The position numbers were made by a program, and so were the translations under genes. A stretch of 64,000 bases of DNA from Coniella vitis (taxonomy: Eukaryota > Ascomycota > Sordariomycetes > Diaporthales > Schizoparmaceae). Of this stretch, positions 9,801 to 21,061 are shown piece after piece (the stretch's first letter is position 1; each line of letters opens with the position of its first letter). The stretch spans positions 1,054,001 to 1,118,000 of the forward strand of contig WUJK01000003.1 of assembly GCA_011317545.1 (NCBI GenBank), read 5' to 3'. The notes under the pieces were generated by a model. The model had not been told where the DNA came from and made no database searches. It was given only the letters and a program-made list of their open reading frames with translations.

Positions 9801-11718
9801 TCAAGACTCACGCGCACCAAGCCACCACGCAAGAGTAGAACCAAGGGAAGCGTTCGCACCCCCAGCCTCGCTACCTTCGGCAGCCACCCACGCGACTCGC
9901 AGATCAGGACGGACAAGAATCGCGCGCACACCCGCCCACTTGTCACTCTTGGCCTCCACCTCCGCTGCAAGCACCCTGACCTGGTCAGAATAAGGCGAAG
10001 CCCCCACCCCCTCCACCAGCCTCTCCTTGAGCCCTCCGGCACCGCCCGAGCCTTTCAAGAAGGCCAGCAGAAACACATTCTGCTGCGCAGCCAGCAGCAG
10101 GTCCGCCTCGTGCGCCTCGCCCAGATGCGTCAGCCGCGTGCCCACCAGGCGGTGGCCAATATGGCGCCCCAACGCATCCCCCGCAGCAGCCGCCTCCAGA
10201 CTCCGCCGGTACGGCTCCGTCGGCTCATCAAAGCCCGTCATCCGGCGCGCCCACAGCGCGTTCAGCGACGGCTCCTGGAGCGCCTCGGCAATGAAGTCGG
10301 TCAGCGCCTCCTGGTCCTCGTTGCCCGACATCATAATCACCAGCTGCGCGCGCACATTCTTCAGCACCGCCTCGACACAGGGCCGCCGCTCGCCCGTGTA
10401 GCTCGCGAGCACCCGTTCCACCGCATCCGGCTGCGTCACCTTCTTGGCCACGACCCGCGCAAGCTTCCACGCCAGGTTCACGCCGTCGAGGAACCCCGTG
10501 TTCATGCCCTGCCCGCCCGCGGGGAAGAACTGGTGCGCTGCGTCCCCGACGAGGAAAACCCGCCCAGCACGGTACGTCGCCGCGTGGAACATGCTGTTGC
10601 CCGTGACCGACACCCACTGGATCTCCTCCTTCATGCCCCAGTCCGTGCCCCATATGCTCTTTGCAAAGTCGGAAATGAACTGCTTCGTCGGCGGACTCGG
10701 CCGCCACCGCTGTTGCTTCTTTTGCTCTGCACCGGAATTACCTTCACCAACACCACCAGCAGCAGCAGCAGCCGCCGCCATATCCTCGGGCCGGTAGAAC
10801 CCCGCAATGCGCACTCGGCCCGGGGCAAGCGTGACGAGGATGGCCTTGCGAGCCGGGTCCGCCGGCGTCGTGTTGAAATGGAACCGCGGCGTCTCGTCCG
10901 TCACCTGGCAGTCGGCGAACCAGCACCACCGCGTCGCCGGCTTGCCCTGCCAGGGGATCTGCGCCGCCTTGCGCACGGTGCTGTGGGTGCCGTCGCAGCC
11001 GAGCAGCCACGGCGCGGAAATGCTGCTCGTCTCGGTGAGCTGCTCCTCCTCCTCCTCCTCCTCCTCAGCTGTAGTGGCGGCGGCGGCGGCGCTGCTGCTG
11101 TGGGTTTGGAAAGTGGCCGTGACGGTTTCGGTGTCTTTGTGCGCGAGGCTCACGAGGGTGTGGTCCCACGCGAAGCCGATGCCGACTTGCTCGCAGCGCT
11201 CGAGCAGCGTGGTTTCAATGCGTGCCTGGGTGACGGAGTGGTTGCACGGGTACTTGGTGCCGAGGATGTCGTAGTCGAGTTTGAGCAGGGTCGAGGAACC
11301 GCCCCAGTGCGCGAGGTAGTTGCTCATGCCGTAGGACATGAGCTGTTCTGCGAGGCCGAGGATGCGAAAGATTTCAAGGGAGCTGGCGTTTGTGTGCTGC
11401 ATGGGGACGGTCAAGGTGTGTAAGTTGATGGATGACTCGAAAGGAAGTGATATCCGTGCCTGTCTCTTTTCCCCCTTGAATGCAATCCAGAGATGCATCT
11501 ATACTTTGATCTGGAGGAAGAATCGAGACAGACCACCAGTTCATACGCCAGCCGCTACTACTCACCAATGCCTTGGAACAGTCGCTGAGCAGCTCGCGAG
11601 TCGGCCGCTGATCCGCCACGAGAATATCGCTCGCTGGTACGCCGCCTTGGTGCAGGCTGAGCGCCGTGAGCAGGCCGACAGGGCCGGCGCCCACAATGAT
11701 GACCTGCGGAGGAGCCAT
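9801..11718 (-). CDS. FAD-dependent aromatic-type monooxygenase
   Basis: Class A flavoprotein hydroxylase, about 582 aa, that would use NAD(P)H and O2 to hydroxylate a small, often phenolic, substrate. Exons: 11718-11566 and 11396-9801. The intron runs from GTGAGT to CATGCAG, phase 0, joining SKAL to HTNASSLEIFRILG, the usual family sequence. The N-terminal Rossmann motif is VGAGPVG (G10, G12, G15). The second FAD/NAD(P)H motif is CDGTHSTVR, and the GD motif reads VGDAAHQFFPAGGQGMNTG, continuing into DGVNLAWKL. A C-terminal thioredoxin-like extension (after about 440) resembles phenol-hydroxylase-type members. Poly-Ala/Glu runs interrupt the middle. No signal peptide is seen. It is transcribed in the same direction as the peroxidase-GRE gene, 1.2 kb upstream of it; a pathway link is conjecture. 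Confidence 0.88.
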
Positions 11719-14700
11719 GGGGATGGGGGGGGGGGTTGTCTTGTAGTTTGAGGATAAAAGACGGTGCTCGACCCAGACTCTTGACGCATCTCGGGGAGAG
11801 GATATATATACAGGAAGGGTCGATGGCTAATGCATAAGATATGGAGGATCAAAGAGAAATTACAAGACCAACAGCCTATATCTGGCCTTTCTAACACGGC
11901 TTTTCGTTCTCGTTACCCACTCTACCCCTCTTCACGTTGATAATGACCCACATATGCATCATGTCAGAGTTCTGCATGCTGCGAGGTCTTTCGCTCAGCC
12001 CGTGATCAAAAGAGGCGGGTGTAGAGCGATCGGGGTTCATGGGGGCAAACGCGAGCTTGACAAGCGTGGCTTGGCTTACAAAACGGTCCTTCTACAGCCG
12101 CGATCAGGTGTCGGAGCGATTCGTGATTTCTCTTTGAAGAGACGACGCACAGAAATCGGTTCCACTTGGGGATATGCATGATTGCGAACAATCGGGAGGT
12201 AAACGGCCAACCCTGACGCACAAGGGTGTTGAGTAGTCGTCGTCGTAGTAGTAGTCCTCTCTCACCATACTTTGATTATATTCACGCGTAGACAGCGTAA
12301 AGAATCGCAGCCTTCTTCAACAGAGCCCAGGCTTGGGCCCCAAGCATGAATGGCATGTGATGCGGTGCTTTTCTCCTTCGCCGATGACTGATTGACGAGC
12401 CACGCCACTGCGCTGACGTGTACTCTGTACTCTCTCTGCAGTGGTATATTTCTGGCAGTTGCTGCCAGATGGTTCTGTCGCCCAAACAGCAGCGTTTGAG
12501 TGGTCCAATCTGCATTTTCCATTCTTGCCGGCTTACTGGCTGTTCTGTTGTCTGTCACGGGGTATTTTCACGGTCAACGACAATGTTCTGCAGGGGAATG
12601 ACTGAGCAACTACTGTATATGCTTCTGAATACGTTTGGCAATGGGTCAGATGAGCCGGTGATGTGCCAATCACTCGCTGTGGCTGATGCTGGCGGGCCCT
12701 TGGCAAAGTTGAGTCTAGCCACGCGAGTGCAATTTCGTGTAAGCCCTGATGTATAAGTATGTATGTATGTATGGCCTGAGAATGCATCTTTGGGCAGAAG
12801 GATCCACACCACTGTCATTTCTATCAAAAGAATTAAATAGCCATTGTCCTGTTGCTTTTTATCATTGCCTTATCCACCGTCTGTTTGTAGCTCAGTGATG
12901 CTTTAGAAGACAACCAGCGAGCCACTAATCCTCAGACACGAGTGATTGGTCCAGTTGTTCCTAAACGGTAGAATAAAGCATGCAGACAATAAATAAATAA
13001 GTATTAAATGTTCGAGAGAGCTGAAAACGCTTCAGTGGCATTGTATTCATGGTACGGCTCAGAGGTTTCAAGCTCTTTTTCCCCGTTCATAGGGAATTCT
13101 GTATCCAGTATCAAGTGAGCAGCGGGCTGATATTCATCTCGCTGATCGCTATTCACATGAATCACAACTGTGAACTCAGCCCACCCAGACCAGAATAGAT
13201 ATGTTGGCTCGGCAGGCGGCCGGATTTGTTTGATGAAAACCGGCCGGACAGAGAAGCAAAGTTGCCGAGTTACTTTTTCTCGACCACTCGACGCATATGC
13301 TCTGCGTCAGTCTAGAGTCGCTTGCGAGTTTGCCCTGTGGCACTGGATTGATAAACCAGTGAAGAGATCTCGGATCGAACGTGCTCCCGCGAGGCCACCC
13401 TGGAGCACGTGATTGAACCAAAAAGGCAAAGGGCGACGATTCGAGAAACGCCTTGGCGAAAAGCCACTCGCCTATTCATGGCCGAAGGAAGCTGCTCAGA
13501 GACAATCTGAGACTCGCAACGCCCAGAATATCCAGCATATACTGGTCTATATATGGCCGTTTGTATGACTCTATGGACTTCTTCCTGCGCGTTGGACTTA
13601 TATCACTCTCCTGCCATCGTGACAAGTGACTGTCAGTTGATAGATTGCGACGTTCCTCCCAGCGTTTAACCGAGCGCAAGCCGTATCAGCGCTTGCAAGG
13701 GATGCAATATCAGGATGCGCTGGCGGCCCAACGCTACCAGCCCGACGACAATAAAGAAAATCGCAAGTACCCGAGCCCGGGCACACGCACGGCACTATTA
13801 GATGCATCCAGCCGTGAGGTCAAACCGTGACCTCACATGCCATTTGAGCTGTGCACGACTCTCAAGGGCTCGGACAAGAGACAGACCAACAAGAATGGTG
13901 CGTCATGTCGCTTCGGCCGCTCGATTCTCGCCCAATCAGCCCCAGAGTCTTGCCCAGGGCGTCGCACAAAGCAATTGTCCTCGAAACTAATAGGAGTCCA
14001 TCCTTTTTTTTCTTCTTTTTCTTTTAGGGGCGGGGGGGTGTCCCCTTCCAACCTCCAAATTCGGCCTCGAAACCAAGGTTCTTTGCTGTCCGTCGCCGCC
14101 GGTCGGCTACAATGCCATTGGACAGCCGGTGGGCTGCATGCGGTGGTGTCTGTGGTACAAGTCTCGGCACCTCGCAGCTGCTGGTTCTCCTCTCTGTGCG
14201 TGCTGTCCAGGTCCAGTCTTGTTTCCACGCAAAGCTACACAGTCATTCGGGTCAGCAGGCCCGTGGGCATCACGCTTGGCCACTTGACTCTTGTCCCTGA
14301 CACGTCTGGCTACAGAGAAGAGGCCGGTTGTTGCAACGCTGGGGTTGAAGAACAAAGTATCTTCTCTTTTCGCAGCAGTAAGTTACAGTTGTCAAAAATC
14401 CATCATCGATCCATGTCCGTTTGTTGACCCCAAGCCTCTTTTCACAGTGCAGTGTCTTGCTGTAAAGAGGAAGTACTGTCACGCTCGAGTATACTGTGAA
14501 GCTGATAGCCCTGCCATTTCATGCGGACCCCATCATACTGCAAAGGTCGCGTGTTGGCAGGCTGCTTTTCGTCTGGCTTCACGCGGCTGCCCGTCCATGA
14601 TGTGGTCTCTGCGAGAAGGGAAAAGACGACCCAATGCTCAAAAAGTATCTGTACACGCAGGATTGATAGCACCACTCCCACCTTCACTTGAGGGGGTTTT

Positions 14701-15521
14701 GTTGTTGTCGAAACTCGTCACTTGTTCCCATGCTTACTGAGTGGCCCCCGCGTCTCTTTCAACAGTTCCTTTCGTCCTGACAGGGCGTCATTGAGAAACA
14801 ACTGCGTCAAACAAGAGGGTGAAGAAGAGAGAGGACCCTGGAGAAGGTGGGCTTCAGCGTTCAATCCCACCAGTCGTCGAGCGTCACAATGAGACAGGCA
14901 AGGCCTGGAGGAAGGTTGACGAACCCAAGTAGCACGCCAAGGAAGATTGTCTGTCTTATTTCTTGGTCCCTTTTCCGCGAGGGCTGTTCAAAGCGCGTTC
15001 GTATGCGATCAAGTGTCTGGACGGCGTCCTGCAGAAATACAAAGTATTCTCCCAGGCAGGCGCCCACCTTTTCCCACGGCCTCCCTCCTAAGTTGTCTGA
15101 CCGTCTCAAGGAATGCTGCTGTTTCTTTTCTGTCCACCCACACCACTATGGGACTGCATATGAGGTGGCTTTATTAAACAGTTTTTTTCTTCTTTTCTTT
15201 CCATCTACCGACCAGACCATTGCCTTGAGCGCGCTTCTTGTGCTCTCGGACCAACCGGATCCAGGGATTCTTCTCCTCCTTAAGACAGACAGACTGACTG
15301 ACTGACTGACTGACCGACAGTAAAGCAATTTGATATGCACTAGAATATCCCCGAGATACGAGGCATCCCACCTACCCCTGGAGTCTCGAAAAATAAACGC
15401 TTGTGTCTGCGTGCTTCCATCTACTTGACGCATATGGTTCACGGTCAACTAGGCGCGCATTGTGCTGATCATCCGGCCATCCATAGAGAGTCACCATTAC
15501 TCCCGCGCACGACCAACGATA

Positions 15522-15555
<34 letters not shown>

Positions 15556-15814
15556 CCATCACACACTATTGGCTTGTTCCAACCATTCTCCTCCTTCAGC
15601 CTCGCAGGAAGCTAGAACGAGGCGTAAAGCCACCCAATGCCCGTATCCCTGTTCCTGCTTTTCGGTCTGTTTCCCGACGCTGATCAACCTTTTCCCTCGC
15701 ACTCGCTCACTGCGTTGCTGTTATACTCCCGTTCTCTCTTAATACCATCGGGCTATCTCGACCCTTTCCAGCGCGCCCTTCGCCCCCACTGCCAAACACT
15801 TGGGATCCGCCACA
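11719..15814. other. 4.1-kb region without a supportable gene
   Basis: Open frames up to 196 codons (for example 13837-14427, +) have no recognisable domain, no clear splice partners and overlapping open frames on the other strand. The rightmost part is probably the long leader of the GPCR gene. It includes a TGAC/CAGA run (15,285-15,316) and a (CT)n tract (15,531-15,553). No tRNA or rRNA was recognised. Confidence 0.5.
11802..11810 (-). promoter_or_regulatory. TATA-like site of the monooxygenase gene
   Basis: TATATATAT on the minus strand about 85 bp upstream of the ATG at 11718. Confidence 0.4.
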
Positions 15815-18750
15815 ATGGACGTCCCTCTTGCCGAGGATCGCGAGTTCGCCATGCTGGACGACGAGCAAATCAGCACGCTCAACGCCGTCGAGCGCATGGG
15901 CGCGTCGCTGTCGCTGACGGGCATCCTGCTCATCTTTGTCACGTTTGCCATCTTCAAGCGGCTGCGCACGATCCCGAACACGTTCATCTTCTTTGCTTCG
16001 ATTGCGAATATCGGGGCGTGCGTGGCCTGCATGATTGGGTACGACGGCATCACGGCCATGGGCGAGGACCGGTCTTCGCCGCTGTGCCAGGCCCAGGGGT
16101 TTATCTTTGAGTGGTGAGTGAGTTGCTTGTGGGCTTGGGTGCGGGTGTGAATGTGAATGACTCTTGGTTTTGCCTATCAAACAAGTGAAGGCTCTTTTTT
16201 TTCTGAACGCGAAAGGATGAATGATTGACTTTTGGCTCTTTTTTTTCCTTTTCTTTCCTCTTCCACCAGGTTCATGCAGTCTGACCCGTGGTGGTCCTTT
16301 GCCATGGCCATCAACGTATACATGGTCTTCTTCATGTCCTTCAACCCAACCACCTTTCGACACTATCTCTGGGTCTACTGCATCATCTGCTACGGTCTTC
16401 CCGCCATCCCGGCGTTTGTGTTTTTGTTTGTCCGCATGCCCAAGGGCTTGATATATGGGGACGCAGTGGTGAGCAGTTCTTTTTCTCTTTCTCCCCTCCC
16501 TTTCCATAGTGCACCCAGCCATCCATATCCACGTCAGAACACACATTGTCTTTTTGTTCCTGTTTCTACGGGAGAGCCAGACAGACGGACAAACAACTTC
16601 CCAGCACAGTTTTGCGGGCTACGAGTTTCTCAGCAATACCAACAAAAATAAAAACAGCTCTGGTGCTGGATAGCATCTCAGTGGAACGCTCTGCGGATCT
16701 ACTCGTATTATCTGCCCATCTGGGTGTGCAGTGTGCTCTCGGCCATCATTTACATCGCGGTGGGCTACCACGTCTTCCACCAGCGCAACCAGCTGCGGAA
16801 CATGTCGTTGAGCAACCCGGGCAAAGACGGGGCTGGGGACGGGTCTGATGCGAGGGAGTCTGCGGAAAAGGTGCGTGTTCTTTTTTTTTATTGTTTTGGG
16901 TTCGCTCATTCCACTTGCCTTTGCTTGCTGCTTGTCTTGAAGTCGAGTCGCCCCGTGGGGATACGATTACTTTGCAAAGTGGGAAGAGATATGGCCGTCA
17001 AGGGAGAGTGGCGATGGATATGCGTTTCCAAGATGACTGAATGAATAAATGGCGGATATTGATGAAACACAAAAAGAATCAGACGCTTCCACCCCATTCT
17101 GGGCCCCAGTACTACGGCACCGTCACGACCGAAGTCCAAGTCACCAGCTCAGCCATCCTGCCGCCGTGCACGCTCCCGGCGTACACGAATCCTTTCCAGA
17201 AAGAAACGTACGCGACCCTCGAGGCCACAGTGACAACAACAACAGCCAAGGGGCCGTCATTCTCCCCACCAGCAGCAGCAGCACAAGTAACAGCGAGAAC
17301 CAGCAATAACAACAATAACAACAACAACAACAACAACAACAGCCTCATGTCCTCGCCCACAAGCGACGACGCAGACGGCTCCCCCGGCGCCACAACACCG
17401 ACAACCTTTCCTTCTCTGCCCCCATCAGCATTTCCACCACCACCACCACCACAAACGCCCAGTGTTCTCGCCCATGCTCCCCACAACTACCCTTGGTCCT
17501 CTTCCTCCCACGAGCAGCAGGCCCAAGCCATCACCTCTCCAGCGCCCACGCACCTCAAGAGCAACAGCACCAGCACCAGCATCATCAACAACCCCTTCAG
17601 CTTCCCGCGATCCTCGCCCTTCTCCCCAGCCCGTCCAGGCACGCGCACCTTTGAAGCAACAACGCATGGCTTCAACAACACAGCGCAGTATACAACCATC
17701 ACCGCAGATCCCTCCGCAGCAGCAGCAGCGTCGTCGTCGTCGTCCCATTATTATAATAACCACCACCACCACCACCACCACCATAGAGACGATGATCGCG
17801 GGCCGTCGCCTACACGGCTTCTGTCGCCCCTGAGCAAAAGGTCGACGGATGAGGAGGGCCTGGCTCGGTTCAGTGGGGAGGAAGAGGATATGCTGCGTGG
17901 TGATGAGGAGGAGGAGATGGAGATGGGGATGAACAATCATCATCACAACAAAAACAACAACTCATCCCCAAACCAGCCCTTGCACCATCGCCAAAGAAAC
18001 AACAAGAAGAAGCACAAAAAGAAGAAGAACAAAAACACCAACGAACCCCCACGCAACTTCTTCCGCCGCATGTCCAACACCACGCGCCGCCTGGGCGCCC
18101 GCCTGCGCCACATGGACCCCGTCAAGCTCGCGTACCTGCGCACCTCGTTCGTCTTTGCCGTCTCCATCCTCGTCACGTGGACGCCGTCGTCCATCAACCG
18201 CGTCTACACGCTCATCTACCCGGACCGCGCCTCGTACGGGCTCAACATTGCGGCGGCGGTCGTGCTGCCGCTGCAGGGGGTGTGGAACGCCGTCATCTAC
18301 TTTACGACGTCGTGGCGCATCTTTGTCGAGGAGATGGAGGCGTCGCGCGGCGGGAGGCGGCTGCTGGGGTGGCTGAGGATGCGGCCGGGGCGGGCGTCGC
18401 GGGCTGGGAGTGGTGGTGGTAATGACTGGGGGGATGGGCAGTCGAGGTATGGGCACGGAGGAAGGGGAAGGGCGGCAGGACGGGGACGAGGTGATGACAG
18501 CTTTGCGCTGGGGTCGTCGTCTGGGGCGAGCCGCACGGACAGAGGTGGGATGGGCACGAGTCGGCGGCTGGATGGCGGGCGAGGCGAGGATATGGGTGAT
18601 GACGCGCTGGACGAGAGGCACGGGGCTGCTGGCGTGGAGCTGCAGAGCCCGCTGTCGTCGCCCGTGCCGACGCTGAGGAGGCCGTCAAGTACGAGAATGC
18701 ATCCGATGGGGGGCGGAAACGGGCAGAGGGGCCGGCTGGGGGGGTTCTGA
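15815..18750 (+). CDS. cAMP-receptor-like (Git3-type) G-protein-coupled receptor
   Basis: Seven-helix plasma-membrane receptor, about 775 aa, likely coupled to a heterotrimeric G protein in nutrient or cAMP signalling. Exons: 15815-16113, 16270-16468, 16682-16870, 17110-18750, all GT/AG. Helices: LSLTGILLIFVTFAIF (TM1), IFFASIANIGACVACMIGY (TM2), WWSFAMAINVYMVFFMSF (TM3), YLWVYCIICYGLPAIPAFVF (TM4), PIWVCSVLSAIIYIAVGY (TM5). TM6 (SFVFAVSILVTWTPSSINRV) and TM7 (AAAVVLPLQGVWNAVIYF) lie in the last exon, after a third cytoplasmic loop of more than 300 residues. That loop is packed with Asn, Ser, His and Pro runs and a basic KKHKKKKNK segment. The tail after TM7 is Gly/Arg-rich. The Git3/Git3_C-like layout is an inference from helix order and the TM6-TM7 block. 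The ligand cannot be predicted. Confidence 0.85.
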
Positions 18751-19156
18751 GTGCAAGGAGAGGCGTGCGGGCGAAGAGAAAGTACTGGAGGATGGTGTGT
18801 GTATTGTATTTATTGCGATAGTATCGTCACTCTTTTGGGGACACTTGGGATGGTGAATATAACATTTCGTATGCTTGCTTACTTGTAGATGATAGAGTGT
18901 GCTTGGGCAATACTGCTGGCCAGTTATCTGGGAACCAAAGTGTTGGGACTATATAAACTCGAGACAGACCGCAAGTCCTGTATAGCCCTTCTTGCCCCCC
19001 GTATCAGAAGATGAGAGGGAAAGTCCTCCAAGCGATTTGTAGTCTGTTTGGATCACTTTCAGCCAGTAGTTGGGGTGGACGAAGGAAAAAGTGCCGGTAT
19101 TGTTATACTAACAGTGGTGAATATGTTTCTCTGTCTGATAGTTGGTCCCAGAACGT
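18751..19156. other. GPCR 3' flank
   Basis: Contains the presumed 3' UTR of the receptor. A 19,011-19,277 open frame runs into the GATATT array and looks like chance coding of a simple repeat. Confidence 0.5.
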
Positions 19157-19269
19157 TGATATTGATCTTGATATTGATATTGATCTTGATATTGATATTA
19201 ATCTTGATATTGATCTTGATATTGATATTGATATTGATATTGATATTAATACTGATATTAATACTGATA
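19157..19269 (+). repeat. GATATT/GATCTT hexamer array, left half
   Basis: Degenerate 6-bp units (GATATT, GATCTT, TAATAC) end exactly at the target duplication TGATA (19,265-19,269) of the large retroelement. The same array continues at 40,514, so the element split one array. Confidence 0.9.
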
Positions 19270-19371
19270 TATTATGACCCATGAACATGCAGGTTATAGG
19301 AATAGGCCAGCGCAACTATATGCCAGTAAATCGGAACCTCAACGGACCGATAGGAATCTCTTATATAAGGA

Positions 19372-19379
19372 CATCTGGA
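19372..19379 (+). promoter_or_regulatory. LTR TATA box
   Basis: TATATAAG in the 5' LTR, kept in the 3' LTR near 40,135 and in the inverted solo LTR; probably the ancestral retroelement promoter. Confidence 0.45.
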
Positions 19380-19496
19380 TACTTATAATAATATAGTTAG
19401 GGTTAGGGTCCTAATAGTTATACGATCGATAGAATCGATATCGACTATATCGACTAGCATACTATAGATCGATAGGATCGATATCGACTATATCGA

Positions 19497-19818
19497 CTTA
19501 CTAAGATAATAGAAGGATATAAGGATAGGAGTTTACGGCTTAATATTAGATAGTTTCCTTATAATCTTTAGTTATAAATCTAAGTATTATTTTATATAAT
19601 AGGGTAATCCCTCTTAATTATTTATAATACTTAATATTACTCGATAATATACGAAGACTTACTAAGATAATAGAAGGATATAAGGATAGGAGTTTACGGC
19701 TTAATATTAGATAGTTTCCTTATAATCTTTAGTTATAAATCTAAGTATTATTTTATATAATAGGGTAATCCCTCTTAATTATTTATAATACTTAATATTA
19801 CTCGATAATATACGAAGA
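19497..19818 (+). repeat. 161-bp tandem duplication inside the 5' LTR
   Basis: The segment beginning CTTACTAAGATAATAGAAGG occurs twice with a period of 161 bp. The two copies appear nearly identical. The 3' LTR and the solo LTR have a single copy. Confidence 0.88.
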
Positions 19819-20076
19819 CTTAAAGGTAATACTTCCCTGCCTACTAATATATAACTTATAGGTACTTCTAGAATCCGGGATTTAGGTAAGGATTATTATA
19901 TTTTTATAACTCTTATTTAGGACGGTTTATATATACCTCTTAGGTAATATTAAGTATAATATTTAACTATAATATTAATAGTTCCAGCCCCCTCGATAGT
20001 TAACTAGACCTAGAATATTAATTAGTAACTCTTAACTATTATTAATATACTTACTATATATTTTATAGAATTCGAG

Positions 20077-20556
20077 TATAATAATCCTTGCCTGAATCCC
20101 GGATTCTGGAAGTACCTATAAGTTATATATTAGCAGGTAGGGAAGTATTACCTTTAAGTCTTCGTATATTATCGAGCAATATTAAGTATTATAAGTAATT
20201 AAGAGGGATTACCCTATTATATAAAATAATACTTAGATTTATAACTAAAGATTATAAGGAAACTATCTAATATTAAGCTATAAACTCCTATCCTTATATC
20301 CTTCTATTATTTCTTATCTATAGTAAGTATAGATCCCTGGGATTACTTAGAGCGATAGGAGTATTAGCTTATTTAGATTATTTAGATTATTATCGCTTTA
20401 ACTATCTTAGTTATTAAGATAATCTAACCCTAACCCTAATTATACCGCTCTATATTCTTATATAAGAGATCTCTATCGGTCCGTTAAGGTTCCGATTTAC
20501 TAGCATATAGTTGCGCTGGCCTATTCCTGTAACCTGCATAACCGTGGGTTATAATA
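20077..20556 (-). mobile_element. Solo LTR of a family related to the outer element, inverted
   Basis: 480 bp on the minus strand with the same ends (TATTATAACCC, GGATTATTATA) as the outer LTR, and a perfect TCGAG duplication on both sides (20,072-20,076 and 20,557-20,561). Its middle differs (no ATCGATATCGAC pair), so it is a different subfamily. It probably arose by LTR-LTR recombination of a full element. Confidence 0.88.
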
Positions 20557-20770
20557 TCGAGGCTTAAGGAAGTATTAGCGGAACTCCTAATAAGCCCTTT
20601 AAGATAGAATAGCTTAAGGTCTATTACGGATAAAAAGACGATATTTAACCTTTTATTATAGCCCTTAGAGCTTACTTCTAATACTATTAATAGTAATTCC
20701 CTATTAAAGCTAAAAAAGTGGAATTTATAGCTAGTAGGCTTAAAGGTAACGTACTTATATAGTTTAAACC

Positions 20771-21061
20771 TGTTAGAACCCTACCCTAAACGCCAGGAAA
20801 GCGCAGCGGTAATGTAGTTCCTACGGCTTAGAATAAGGGCCTGCCGGCAGCTCTCGGCAGGCAGCTATAGAATCTTAAAGATATAAAGAGCCGTCGGAAG
20901 CTTCGGAAACTAGTAAATAGAGAGGGGATTTCTCTTTAGATTCAGTTTCTATTAACGAATACTATTATTATAATATCTTCTATACGATATAGCTGCTTTT
21001 ACGCTAAGAACTCGTTATCTATATTATACTTTATTACCTCGTAATAACCTACCTCCTAATA
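20771..21061 (+). repeat. 5' LTR of second element
   Basis: 291 bp. It retains more CA/TG sites than its 3' partner, including the GCCTGCCGGCAGCTCTCGGC hairpin-like stretch near 20,850. Confidence 0.85.

Larger units (their letters stand above)
19270..19900 (+). repeat. 5' LTR of outer gypsy element
   Basis: 631 bp: it equals the 470-bp 3' LTR plus one extra 161-bp tandem copy. It includes CTTATATAAGG, a TTAGGGTTAGGG motif (about 19,398-19,410) and paired ATCGATATCGACTATATCGACT units. The first 80 or so bases keep CA/TG dinucleotides that the 3' LTR has lost. Confidence 0.88.

Noticed and set aside
12883..12955. tRNA-like start (TGTAGCTCAGTGATG)
   Set aside because: There is no B-box or pairing acceptor stem downstream.
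13837..14427. 196-codon plus-strand frame
   Set aside because: No domain, no signal peptide, overlapping minus-strand frames of similar length; no evidence for coding.
19011..19277. Asp/Ile repeat protein
   Set aside because: Chance translation of the GATATT array; all frames of the array are open and low-complexity.
19270..20556. TIR DNA transposon or MITE
   Set aside because: Each half has LTR ends and its own target duplication; the right half is a solo LTR with TCGAG on both sides.
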